Shown piece by piece: positions 40,152 to 50,740 of a stretch of 64,000 nt of DNA (position 1 is the stretch's first letter; every line of letters begins with the position of its first letter). The notes beneath the pieces were generated by a model. That model did not search any database and was not told where the DNA came from. It was given only the letters and a program-made list of their open reading frames with translations. Origin of the DNA: Collinsella aerofaciens (GTDB taxonomy: Bacteria > Actinomycetota > Coriobacteriia > Coriobacteriales > Coriobacteriaceae); the NCBI RefSeq assembly GCF_963360655.1, contig NZ_OY725717.1:372001-436000 (forward strand), read 5' to 3'. A program made the translations under genes and the position numbers.

Positions 40152-41228
40152 TCAGCGCCCATACCACTGACGTCTCCACTCCTCAGCCAAATCGGGCCGT
40201 CGCGGAATACCCGCCAGCCTCATCTTCTCAACCAGCTTCCCCGGATTCTTGAGCTCATCAAACGTAAACCGAAGCACCTTGTGCCCGAGCATTGTCAGAT
40301 GGGACTCCCGTTGACGTTCTGCCACGAATGGGTCGACCGACTCCCGGCCCTCGCCGTTCTGCAAGGTGTACTTCACCTTTCCGTCGAGCTCGCCGATGAC
40401 ACACGTCCCGTCCTCGAGCTGCCAAAAATAGTCGACGCGAAATACCTGGCTCGGATCGAGCGGGTCGCGAAACTCCACCTGCAGCTCCGGAACCGGAAAG
40501 TCGTACGCAATAAAGAACGCTCGGAACCGAGACTCGCCGCCGTTTTCGGACAGCCCGTCCGCATACGACGCAATCACCTGTGCTCTGCGATGCCCGTGCT
40601 TGCCTTCACAATCTATACGAAGCCGCTCACAAAAGTCATCGCGCGATACGCCTTTCGCCCGCAGTGCAGAATCGGCAATCGCCAATCCGTAGGAGAACGG
40701 CGCACGCAGCAAGCAATCCTCCACCGTGCGCCAAAACGACGTCACCTGCACGCCGTCGACTTGTTCAAGTACACCCGCCGCCTGCGGACGCAACAGCCGA
40801 CACCCTGCACTCAGCGGCACCGAGCAACCCGTCTTAACAAGATATCGTGGCCCAAGCAGATCATTCGGCACCTCCAAACCCCACAAAAGCGCCGCGTCAT
40901 AGCCCCAAAACGCCCAATCGGGATGAAATTCCGCAAGCCCTTTGATAGTCCTCAGTGCTCGCTCCGTCAGCGTCAATGCATCCCAATCATGCTTAAAACA
41001 GAACAGGTACGGCTCGGGCTCCGCAATATCGTCGGTTCCAACATGGCGTCGCAACCACATGAGCTCGGTATTGTCATGCGTTGCGAGCAGCGTACCTTGC
41101 TCGGTCGCCTCCGTGAGCCGCGCGAGCATCCTGTTCCGCGCCAACGTGTTGCGAGTCGCATGTTTGTGTTTGAGAACGGTATTAGACACTTTCATCACCA
41201 CCACGTCAGACAAATGGACCATCGTCAC
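40152..41228 (-). CDS. AbiEi-like/DUF559-type protein with PD-(D/E)XK fold
   Basis: The protein is about 358 residues. The N-terminal 170 residues resemble the AbiEi antitoxin/transcriptional regulator domain seen in many actinobacterial proteins. The C-terminal part looks like a DUF559 endonuclease-like domain with Asp in VFRVDYFW and the E-x-D-x-K group in VIGELDGKVKY (about 285-296). Such proteins are common and poorly characterised. GTG 41228 follows GGAGG by 5 nt; ATG 41222 is possible. Family A hairpin arrays lie 7 nt beyond its stop and about 20 nt before its start. Confidence 0.7.
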   Translation of the reverse strand: MTMVHLSDVVVMKVSNTVLKHKHATRNTLARNRMLARLTEATEQGTLLATHDNTELMWLRRHVGTDDIAEPEPYLFCFKHDWDALTLTERALRTIKGLAEFHPDWAFWGYDAALLWGLEVPNDLLGPRYLVKTGCSVPLSAGCRLLRPQAAGVLEQVDGVQVTSFWRTVEDCLLRAPFSYGLAIADSALRAKGVSRDDFCERLRIDCEGKHGHRRAQVIASYADGLSENGGESRFRAFFIAYDFPVPELQVEFRDPLDPSQVFRVDYFWQLEDGTCVIGELDGKVKYTLQNGEGRESVDPFVAERQRESHLTMLGHKVLRFTFDELKNPGKLVEKMRLAGIPRRPDLAEEWRRQWYGR

Positions 41229-41247
41229 CGTTGCCTCCGCTGACAAA

Positions 41248-41547
41248 TGTCTTGATCTGTAACAGGAAGACCGATTTTTGGCCGCTAGATGTTACAGATC
41301 GAGATCTTTCGACACCGCGTCCAACCTTTGTCTCAATTTGTAACAGGTAGGTCGAGTTTTGGCCTGTAGATGTTACAGATTGAGACATTCCCCCAACCAG
41401 GTGCCAAACGTCTCGATCTGTAACAGTTAGACGTTCTCCAGGGCCCTAAACGTTACAGATTTAGACAAATCAGCAGCGCCCAAGCATTCGTCTCGATCTG
41501 TAACAGGTAGACCGGTTTTTTGTCCCTAAACGTTACAGATCGAGACA
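41248..41547. repeat. Family A array of four 59-nt hairpins
   Basis: Units at 41248-41306, 41329-41387, 41409-41467 and 41489-41547, with gaps of 22, 21 and 21 nt. This is the longest array in the window. Loops follow a loose GGTAGACC...TTTTT...CTARA pattern that extends the stem inward; the gap sequences are unrelated to each other. Confidence 0.93.
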
Positions 41548-41582
41548 AATAGACACGCGGCGGCGCTGCGACAGCCCATCCC

Positions 41583-42290
41583 TTACTCCCACTCCTGCTC
41601 GTAGATGTTGAGCGACTTTACGTACCGCCCCTGGGCGCCCATGATGTCGCGGACCAGACGCAAGAAGAAACTGATGCACGAGGTGTCAAAGCCATCCTGC
41701 AGGTCCTCCGGATGCACCGCACCAGGCCCATCGACCGCCGTGTCACTCAGGCGTGCGATGTCATACAGATAGAGTTGTCCCGCCGTCAGCCAGACATCGT
41801 CGACGCAGGCGAGGCGCACCGCAATCGCTCCGTCGCTCCAATGCTCCTTTTGCACGATATGCGGATCGTAGACGTCAAAGCGACGGTCGGTGCGTGTGTC
41901 CTTCAGCGCGACCATACCAGTCGCAGGATCCTTGTCCAAAATGCCAAAGCGCGAGAAATACTGCGTGTCGCATACCTGCTCGAGCCGCTTGAGCGAGGCA
42001 GGCGAAAGCGATGCCGGCGGCTCATCAACATACAGCTCGAGCAGCGTCTTGCCATGGCGATAGGGGCGCTCGAAGAGCAGCCAATCGGTAAATGCCATGT
42101 TGTAGGCCATGATTTCGTTTTGGGAAGGCTCGGTGCAATAGCCGAGCCACGGGTCGACAATGATCTCGAACTGCTCGCGCGCCGGCTCCAAAAACTGAAA
42201 CTTCCGCAGCATCCAAAAATGGGCCATGTCGGCAATATCGTTGCCAACGGCTTCGGCCAGATGCGCTCGGTCTAAAACGTGGTCAGTCAC
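41583..42290 (-). CDS. Conserved-looking protein of unknown function
   Basis: I do not recognise a family. The 235-residue protein is acidic and soluble, with many aromatic residues (WMLRKFQFLEP, DPWLGYC, TDWLLFERPYRHGKTLLELY) and no signal peptide or membrane segment. It starts at GTG 42290, 5 nt after GAGGAGG, a good ribosome site, and its codon use matches its neighbours, so it is probably real. It is the upstream neighbour, on the same strand, of the AbiEi/DUF559-like gene, separated by the four-unit array. Confidence 0.75.
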   Translation of the reverse strand: MTDHVLDRAHLAEAVGNDIADMAHFWMLRKFQFLEPAREQFEIIVDPWLGYCTEPSQNEIMAYNMAFTDWLLFERPYRHGKTLLELYVDEPPASLSPASLKRLEQVCDTQYFSRFGILDKDPATGMVALKDTRTDRRFDVYDPHIVQKEHWSDGAIAVRLACVDDVWLTAGQLYLYDIARLSDTAVDGPGAVHPEDLQDGFDTSCISFFLRLVRDIMGAQGRYVKSLNIYEQEWE

Positions 42291-42592
42291 GGCATCCTCC
42301 TCAAACTGATGAACCTCAATTTGAGCTTACGAGGAGGGTGGGCAGCCACGACCAGCGCGGGCAAAATAGGCCTCCGGCTGCAAACCAGATGCTGACCAAA
42401 CACTTGACGGGACACTTGACCGAATGAGCGCACCGCAAAGAAACCGCAGGTAGATATAGACAGTCAGTTCACTCATTTGAGGCAAACGCCCGCTACCACC
42501 ACAGAAAGAGCAGAGTAGCACAGTCGCAAACGTCGACGAATGAACACTTGCACGTCGGCAAATGACAAAGTCGCCTGCGAACTCGCAAGGAG

Positions 42593-42674
42593 TGTCCCCG
42601 AATGCCGGCACATAAGGAACGTCCCCAGCTGCCGGCACTTGGGGACGTTCCTTTTGGGCCGGCATTCGGGGACA
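42593..42674. repeat. Family E nested palindrome
   Basis: Outer arms TGTCCCCGAATGCCGGC and GCCGGCATTCGGGGACA enclose inner arms AAGGAACGTCCCC and GGGGACGTTCCTT, giving a nearly perfect 82-bp hairpin. It lies 32 nt beyond gltD and could end that operon. The rest of the gap (42291-42592) holds nothing recognisable. Confidence 0.85.
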
Positions 42675-42705
42675 GCCCTTGACGATTCAGCTGTGGACAG
42701 CCGCC

Positions 42706-44187
<1,482 letters not shown>

Positions 44188-44192
44188 GGCAC

Positions 44193-47100
44193 TTACGCCT
44201 CCTTTTTGGTCGAAGCAACAGAGCTGGCGGTGGTGGGCGCAGCGCCAGCGACACCACCCGCCACATCAAAGCGAGCGACATCGGCGGCGTCGGCGCGACC
44301 GGTCACAATGTCAAACGCCAGCTCCTCGGCCTGCGCATGCGTCTTACCGATGGCCTCGGCGGCGGCGACAATCGCCAACACGCGCTCGTACTCGGTCGGA
44401 ATGACCTTCACAAAGTGCTTGCTCATCGAGTCGAAGCTGTAGAGCAGCTTAATGCCGCGCGGGCTCTGCGTCGCGTCCACGTGCTCCTGGATGAGCTCGC
44501 GAATCTGCGCCAGCTCGCCGGCCGTCGGGGCCTTGAGCTCCACGCTCTCGTGGTTCACGCGAGCACTGAGCGTGCCGTACTGATCAAAGACATAGGCCAC
44601 GCCGCCTGTCATGCCGGCGGCAAAATTCTGCCCGACTTCGCCCAAGATGAGCGCCAGACCTCCCGTCATGTACTCGCAGCCATGGTTGCCGCAGCCTTCG
44701 ACCACCACCGTGGCACCGGAGTTGCGCACGGCGAAACGCTGGCCGGCAAGGCCGTTAATAAAGCCGCGACCGCTCGTGGCGCCAAAGAACGCAACGTTGC
44801 CCACGATGATGTTCTCGTCGAACTTGTAGGTCGCATGCGGGTTGGGGCGCACCGATACCTCGCCGCCCGAAAGGCCCTTGCCAAAGTAGTCGTTGGCGTC
44901 GCCGCACACGTTGAGCGTAATGCCGCGCGGCAGGAAAGCGCCAAAGCTCTGACCGGCCGAACCATCGCAATCGATGGTGATGGAGCCGGCGGGCAGACCC
45001 TCGGGATGCGCCTTGGTCACCGCGTTGCCCAAGATGGTGCCCACGCAGCGGTTGACGTTGGCGATGTCGGCGCGAAAGCGAATCGGACGCAGGTGCGCAC
45101 GGGCATCGGCCGTATAGGGCACAAACAACGTGGAGTCGAGCGTCTTGTCAAGCTCGCTGTCGGCAGCCATCTGGGGCAGGAAGTGACGGCCGTCGGCACC
45201 CGGGATGTGGGCACCAAACTCACAGGTCGCGCTCGCCAGCACGGGCGACAGATCCAGCAGGTTGGCCTTGCGGTTGTCCGGGACCTCGATCTGGCGCAAG
45301 CACTCGGGATGGCCGACCATCTCATCGATGGTGCGGAAGCCCAGGCTCGCCATGACCTCGCGCAACTGCTCGGCAACAAAGAGCATAAAGCGCTCGACGT
45401 GCTCGGGCTTGCCGCGGAAGCCGCGACGCAGGCGGCAGTTTTGCGTAGCGATGCCGGCCGGGCAGGTATCCTGCTGGCAGTCGCGCTGCATGAGGCAGCC
45501 CATGGAGATGAGCGGCATGGTCGCAAAGCCAAACTCCTCGGCACCCAGCAGGCAGGCGACGGCGACGTCGGTGCCGTCCATGAGCTTGCCATCGGCCTCG
45601 AGCACCACGCGTGAGCGCAGGCCGTTTTGCAGCAGCGTCTGCTGGGCCTCGGCAAGGCCAAGCTCCAGCGGCAGACCGGCGTGCCAGATCGAATCGCGCG
45701 CCGCAGCACCGGAGCCGCCGTTGTGGCCGCTGATCAAGATCTTGTCGGCGGCACCCTTGGCCACACCGGTGGCGATGGTGCCGACGCCGGCCTCGCTGAC
45801 CAGCTTGACCGACACGCGTGCGCCGGGGTTGGCGTTCTTAAGATCGAAGATAAGCTCCGCCAGGTCCTCGATGGAGTAGATGTCGTGGTGCGGCGGAGGC
45901 GAGATCAGGCCGATGCCGGGCGTGGACTGACGGACCTCGGCGATCCAGGGGTAGACCTTCTTGCCGGGCAGGTGGCCGCCCTCGCCGGGCTTGGCGCCCT
46001 GGGCCATCTTGATCTGAATCTCAAAGGCGCTGCACAGGTAGCGGCTCGTCACGCCAAAGCGCGCGCTTGCCACCTGCTTGATGGCGGAATTCTTGGAGTC
46101 ACCGTTAGCCAGCGGGGTCTCGCGGCGCGGATCCTCGCAGCCCTCGCCCGAGTTGGAACGGCCGTGCAGGCGGTTCATGGCGATGGCCATGCACTCGTGT
46201 GCTTCCTTGCTGATGGAACCGTACGACATGGCGCCGGTGTTAAAGCGGCGAACGATGTTGAGCGCGGGCTCGACCTCGTCGAGTGCCACCGGGGTGCGGC
46301 CGCCGGCATCAAAGTCCAGCAGGTCGCGCAGGCGCACGGCACGGCCGGTGCGGTGCAGGCGGGCGCTGTACTCCTTAAAGGTGTCGTAGCTGTCCTCACG
46401 GCAGGCGGTCCGCAGCAAGTAGACAGTCTGCGGATCGATGAGGTGATCCTCGCCGCCGAGCGGGCGCCACTTGGTCAGACCCAACGTGGGCAGCTGATCG
46501 GGAGCCGGGCTCTTAAGGATAGCGAGCGCGGCGTCGTAGCGCTCATTCTGCTCGCGCTCGACGTCCTCGACACCCATACCGCCCACACGGCTCACCGTGC
46601 CGGCGAAGTACGCGTTGACAAACTCCAGCGTAAAGCCCACGGCCTCGAAGATCTGCGCGGAGTGGTAGCTCTGCACCGTGGAGATGCCCATCTTGGACAT
46701 GATGGAGACGATGCCGGCGGTCGCAGCCTTGTTGTAGTTGGCGATGCCCTGCTCGGCTGTCACGTCCAGATCGCCGTGCGCCGCCAAGTCGCGAATGCAC
46801 GCATGCGCGTTGTACGGATAGATGCCGCTCGCGGAGTAGCCCACCAGCGCCGCAAAGTCGTGCGGGGACACGGCGTCGCCACACTCCACCACGATGTCGG
46901 CAAAGGTACGCACGCCGGCACGGATCAGGTGGTTGTGCACACAGCCCACGGCGAGCAGCGACGGCACGGGCACCTCGCCCGCAGCGGCACGGTCGCTCAG
47001 CACCACGATGTTCACGCCATCGCGAACCGCAGCCTCGACGTCTTCGGCAAGCTGCTTGAGCGCAGCCTGCAGCGCGCCCTCGCCGGCATCGCGGCGGTAG

Positions 47101-48890
47101 ACGGCACGGAAACGGCGGGTCTTAAAGCCCACGCGGTCGATGGCGCAAATGCGGTCGAACTCCTCCTCGCTCAGCAGTGGGCGCTCCAGGCGAACCAGCT
47201 GGCAGGCCGTACGAGAGTCCTCGAGCAGGTTGCCGTGGTTGCCCAGGTAGAGCGTGGTCGAGGTGACCATATGCTCGCGAAGGGCGTCGATGGGCGGGTT
47301 CGTGACCTGGGCGAACAGCTGATAGAAGTAGTCAAAGAACGAGCGCGTCTTCTTGGACAGGCAGGCCAGCGGCGCATCGATACCCATCGAGGCGAGCGGC
47401 GCCTTGCCCTGCTGGGCCATGGGACGCACGACTTCGTCAACATCATCCCAGTGATACCCGAGCTTGGCCATGCGCACGGCGGCGGGCACCTCGGTATCCT
47501 CGGCGGGCGTGGGCGCGACGGGCTTGTCGAGCGCGTCGACGGTCAGCGTCTCCTCGGCGATCCAGTCGCGATAGGGCTTTTCCTTGGCGTAACGAGCGCG
47601 CAGCTCGTCGTTGTAGATCACGCGGCCGCGGGCAAAGTCGACCTCGAGCATCTGGCCCGGCCCCAGACAGCCGCTCGTCAGGATGTTCTCGGGGCTCACC
47701 TCGATGGTGCCCACCTCACTCGCCAACATAAAGCGGCCGTCGCGCGTCACGTAATAGCGAGCCGGGCGCAGGCCGTTACGGTCGAGGGCGGCACCCAGGG
47801 TACGGCCGTCGGTAAAGGCGATAGCGGCAGGACCGTCCCACGGCTCCATGAGCATGGACTGGTAAGCGTCGTAGGCGCGGCACTCCTCACTCAGGCTGTC
47901 GTTGTGGTCCCACGGCTCGGGCAGCAACATGGACGCGGCACGCGTGAGCGGGCGACCGTTCATGACCAGGAACTCAAGCACATTGTCCAGAATCGCGGAG
48001 TCGGAGCCCTCGCGGTTGATGATGGGCATCACGCGCTCAAGATCATGCTGCAGCACGGGGCTGTACAGGTTGGGCTCGCGGGCGCGGATCCAGTTGACGT
48101 TGCCCTTGAGGGTGTTGATCTCGCCGTTGTGGATGATAAAGCGGTTGGGGTGCGCGCGTTCCCAGCTGGGCGTGGTGTTGGTGGAGTAGCGCGAGTGGAC
48201 GAGCGCCACGGCCGTCTTGACGGCGGCGTCGTTGAGATCGATGAAGAAGCGGCGCATCTGCGTGGCGACCAGCATGCCCTTGTACACGATGGTGCGCGAG
48301 CTCATGGAGCATACATAGAAGATTTTGTCGCGCAGGGCAAACTCAGCGTCGGCCTTCTTCTCGATAGTGCGGCGGCACACGTACAGGCGGCGCTCGAAGG
48401 CATCGCCGGCGGGCGTGTCGTCCGGACGGCCCAGGAAGGCCTGCAGGATAGTGGGCATACAGGCGTGGGCCGTCTCGCCCAGGTCGTGCGGGTCAACCGG
48501 CACCTCGCGCCAAAAGAGCAGCGGCACGCCGGCCTCGGCGCAGCCCTCCTCAAACACGCGGCGGGCATCCTCTACGCCCTTCTCGTCCTGCGGGAAGAAC
48601 AGCATGGCCACGCCATAGTCGCCCTCTGCCGGCAGAATCTGGCCACACTTTTGAGCCTCTTTACGGAAAAAGTGATGCGGAACCTGGAACAGGATGCCGG
48701 CGCCGTCGCCGGTGTTCTTCTCGAGTCCCGTGCCGCCGCGGTGCTCCAAGTTGACCAGAATGGACAGTGCGTCGTCCAGGATCTGGTGATGGCGCTCGCC
48801 GTTGATATCGGCAAGCGCGCCGATGCCGCATGCATCGTGGTCGAATTCGGGGCGATAAAGGCCCTGCTGCTGAGCGGAATCTGCCTGCAT
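44193..48890 (-). CDS. gltB: Glutamate synthase large subunit
   Basis: The 1,565-residue protein makes glutamate from glutamine and 2-oxoglutarate. The class II glutaminase domain would begin at Cys21 after removal of a short propeptide (DACGIGALADI). The FMN-binding synthase barrel follows at about 850-1230 (GEGGHLPGKKVYPWIAEVR), with the 3Fe-4S cysteines in GCLMQRDCQQDTCPAGIATQ. The C-terminal GXGXG domain ends the protein. ATG 48890 follows GGGAGG. The promoter should lie in the 520-nt gap shared with the Nramp gene. Confidence 0.97.
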   Translation of the reverse strand: MQADSAQQQGLYRPEFDHDACGIGALADINGERHHQILDDALSILVNLEHRGGTGLEKNTGDGAGILFQVPHHFFRKEAQKCGQILPAEGDYGVAMLFFPQDEKGVEDARRVFEEGCAEAGVPLLFWREVPVDPHDLGETAHACMPTILQAFLGRPDDTPAGDAFERRLYVCRRTIEKKADAEFALRDKIFYVCSMSSRTIVYKGMLVATQMRRFFIDLNDAAVKTAVALVHSRYSTNTTPSWERAHPNRFIIHNGEINTLKGNVNWIRAREPNLYSPVLQHDLERVMPIINREGSDSAILDNVLEFLVMNGRPLTRAASMLLPEPWDHNDSLSEECRAYDAYQSMLMEPWDGPAAIAFTDGRTLGAALDRNGLRPARYYVTRDGRFMLASEVGTIEVSPENILTSGCLGPGQMLEVDFARGRVIYNDELRARYAKEKPYRDWIAEETLTVDALDKPVAPTPAEDTEVPAAVRMAKLGYHWDDVDEVVRPMAQQGKAPLASMGIDAPLACLSKKTRSFFDYFYQLFAQVTNPPIDALREHMVTSTTLYLGNHGNLLEDSRTACQLVRLERPLLSEEEFDRICAIDRVGFKTRRFRAVYRRDAGEGALQAALKQLAEDVEAAVRDGVNIVVLSDRAAAGEVPVPSLLAVGCVHNHLIRAGVRTFADIVVECGDAVSPHDFAALVGYSASGIYPYNAHACIRDLAAHGDLDVTAEQGIANYNKAATAGIVSIMSKMGISTVQSYHSAQIFEAVGFTLEFVNAYFAGTVSRVGGMGVEDVEREQNERYDAALAILKSPAPDQLPTLGLTKWRPLGGEDHLIDPQTVYLLRTACREDSYDTFKEYSARLHRTGRAVRLRDLLDFDAGGRTPVALDEVEPALNIVRRFNTGAMSYGSISKEAHECMAIAMNRLHGRSNSGEGCEDPRRETPLANGDSKNSAIKQVASARFGVTSRYLCSAFEIQIKMAQGAKPGEGGHLPGKKVYPWIAEVRQSTPGIGLISPPPHHDIYSIEDLAELIFDLKNANPGARVSVKLVSEAGVGTIATGVAKGAADKILISGHNGGSGAAARDSIWHAGLPLELGLAEAQQTLLQNGLRSRVVLEADGKLMDGTDVAVACLLGAEEFGFATMPLISMGCLMQRDCQQDTCPAGIATQNCRLRRGFRGKPEHVERFMLFVAEQLREVMASLGFRTIDEMVGHPECLRQIEVPDNRKANLLDLSPVLASATCEFGAHIPGADGRHFLPQMAADSELDKTLDSTLFVPYTADARAHLRPIRFRADIANVNRCVGTILGNAVTKAHPEGLPAGSITIDCDGSAGQSFGAFLPRGITLNVCGDANDYFGKGLSGGEVSVRPNPHATYKFDENIIVGNVAFFGATSGRGFINGLAGQRFAVRNSGATVVVEGCGNHGCEYMTGGLALILGEVGQNFAAGMTGGVAYVFDQYGTLSARVNHESVELKAPTAGELAQIRELIQEHVDATQSPRGIKLLYSFDSMSKHFVKVIPTEYERVLAIVAAAEAIGKTHAQAEELAFDIVTGRADAADVARFDVAGGVAGAAPTTASSVASTKKEA

Positions 48891-49072
48891 CGCGATCCTC
48901 CCCTAGATATTAGACAGTCAGTTGAATAGGCATACTAGGAGCACCGCCGGCCCGTTGTGTTTCCCACCCGTTTCGAAACAATCGCGTAACGCACGCCCTA
49001 CGAGTGGACACCGCCGACCTCGAGGGCGACAACATAGGCCCCAAGTTCGGCCTGTAAGCTCACCGCTTCAAA

Positions 49073-49291
49073 CATCTCAATCTGTAACAGTAAGACCCAA
49101 TTTCGACGACTAACTGTTACAGATTGAGATGTTTTCGAGAGACGGTTCCGAATGTCTCAATCTGTAACACGAAGGGTCAGTTTTGGCGGTCAGCTGTTAC
49201 AGATCGAGATTTTCCATAGGACCATTTCTTCCTGTCTTGATCTGTAACACCTAGACCCAATTTCCATCCCCAGTTGTTACAGATCAAGACA
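49073..49291. repeat. Family A array of three 59-nt hairpins
   Basis: Units 49073-49131, 49153-49211 and 49233-49291, both gaps 21 nt. The outer two have paired substitutions: CATCTCAATC.. with ..GATTGAGATG in the first, and TGTCTTGATC.. with ..GATCAAGACA in the third. The array sits between the divergent gltB and mntH genes. Confidence 0.93.
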
Positions 49292-49336
49292 TTTCGGCAA
49301 CCCCCTTTCCCCACCCCATTCAAATACAACTATTTT

Positions 49337-49376
49337 GTTAGTCATAGTTAACTTTTGAGCCTAAAACGGGTATCCT
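49337..49376 (+). promoter_or_regulatory. Possible mntH promoter and metal-repressor operator
   Basis: -35 TTAACT (49348-49353) and -10 TATCCT (49371-49376) are 17 nt apart. The dyad GTTAGTCATAGTTAAC (49337-49352) overlaps the -35 box and is of the general DtxR/MntR type. The operator is inference. Confidence 0.4.
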
Positions 49377-49412
49377 TTGCGGCGTCAAACAAACGGCACG
49401 CAGGAGCGCACC

Positions 49413-50669
49413 ATGCTCAACCATCTCAAACAACACTTTGGCTCGCACCGCACCGGCGGTCACGGAGGCCTAGACATTGCGCGGAATATCGGCCCCGGGC
49501 TGCTCGTGACCGTCGGCTTTATCGACCCGGGCAACTGGGCCTCCAATATGGCCGCGGGCTCGCAGTTTGGCTACGCGCTGCTGTGGATCGTCACGCTGTC
49601 CACGATTATGCTGATCGTCTTGCAGCACAACGCGGCGCACCTGGGCATCGCCACGGGCGCCTGTCTTGCCGAGGCCACGACACGTTACCTCCCCCGCTTC
49701 GTTGGACGCACGGTGCTCGCCAGTGCCTATCTCGCGACCATCGCCACCGCCATGGCCGAAGTCTTGGGTGGCGCGATTGCCCTTCAAATGCTCTTTGGGC
49801 TGCCCGTACGTGCGGGCTGCGTCATCGTGGCGGCAGTATCGATGGCGATGCTCATGACGAGTTCCTACAAGCGTGCCGAACGCTGGATCATCGCCCTCGT
49901 AGGCGTGGTAGGACTCTCGTTTTTGGCCGAGCTTGCACTAGTCAAGGTCGACTGGCCGCAAGCCGCCGCAAGCTGGATCACGCCCAGTATGCCCACTGGC
50001 TCTGCCGCGATTATCGTGAGTGTCCTGGGTGCGGTCGTTATGCCCCACAACCTCTTTCTACACTCCGAGGTCATCCAATCCATGCACTTCGAAGGCCAAG
50101 GCGAGCAGGTTATCGAAGAGCGTCTGCGCTATGAGCTCTTCGACACGCTCTTTTCGATGGGCGTGGGCTGGGCAATCAACTCGGCCATGGTCATCCTGGC
50201 CGCAACGACCTTCTTTGCGCACAGCATTGTCGTAGACGACCTCGCCGTCGCAGCGGCCACGCTCTCCCCCATCTTGGGCCCGGCGAGCTCGACCATCTTT
50301 GCGGTAGCGCTGCTGTTCGCGGGACTATCGAGCAGCGTGACAGCGGGCATGGCGGCGGGAACCATCACCGCGGGCATGTTCGACGAGGAATACGACATCC
50401 ACGACCGACATTCCTCGATCGGGGTAGCGGCCTGTTTCGCCGGCGCAGTGGCGGCGTGTCTGGTCATCCCAAATCCTTTTGAAGGTCTCATCTGGAGTCA
50501 GGCACTGCTGTCGCTTCAGCTGCCGATTACGGTCTTTGTGCTCATACGGCTCACCAGCTCAGCCCGCGTTATGGGCAAATACGCCAACTCGCGCCCGCTC
50601 AACGCGCTGCTCGTAGGGATCGGCGTCATCGTGACGATTCTCGACATCGTGCTGCTAACGGGGATGTAA
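49413..50669 (+). CDS. mntH: Nramp family divalent metal transporter
   Basis: The 418-residue protein imports Mn(II) or Fe(II) with protons. It has eleven or so helices and both metal-binding motifs: DPGN in helix 1 (residues 38-41, GFIDPGNWAS) and MPHN in helix 6 (VVMPHNLFLHS). ATG 49413 has a CAGGAGCG site. It is divergent from gltB and is followed by a truncated family A hairpin and an IS200 element. Confidence 0.93.
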   Translation: MLNHLKQHFGSHRTGGHGGLDIARNIGPGLLVTVGFIDPGNWASNMAAGSQFGYALLWIVTLSTIMLIVLQHNAAHLGIATGACLAEATTRYLPRFVGRTVLASAYLATIATAMAEVLGGAIALQMLFGLPVRAGCVIVAAVSMAMLMTSSYKRAERWIIALVGVVGLSFLAELALVKVDWPQAAASWITPSMPTGSAAIIVSVLGAVVMPHNLFLHSEVIQSMHFEGQGEQVIEERLRYELFDTLFSMGVGWAINSAMVILAATTFFAHSIVVDDLAVAAATLSPILGPASSTIFAVALLFAGLSSSVTAGMAAGTITAGMFDEEYDIHDRHSSIGVAACFAGAVAACLVIPNPFEGLIWSQALLSLQLPITVFVLIRLTSSARVMGKYANSRPLNALLVGIGVIVTILDIVLLTGM

Positions 50670-50697
50670 TTGGGATGGCGTGACTGTCCAGATATAA

Positions 50698-50740
50698 CGT
50701 CTTAATCTGTAACACGTGAGACCGTTTTAAACCGTCAGAT
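50698..50740. repeat. Family A hairpin cut by the IS200 element
   Basis: CGTCTTAATCTGTAACA plus a 25-nt loop and one base of the second arm are present. The sequence then becomes the IS200 left end. The missing 16 nt of the second arm is not found beyond the right end. Confidence 0.75.

Noticed and set aside
40152-41228. A proven nuclease specific for family A hairpins
   Set aside because: Only proximity supports it; the fold assignment itself is tentative, so it is kept as a question and not as a function.
45627-48929. Long plus-strand open frame opposite gltB (1,100 codons)
   Set aside because: It lies wholly antisense to a convincing gltB, and its composition is the typical shadow of a high-GC gene. 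Similar antisense frames opposite the helicase and dehydrogenase genes were rejected for the same reason.
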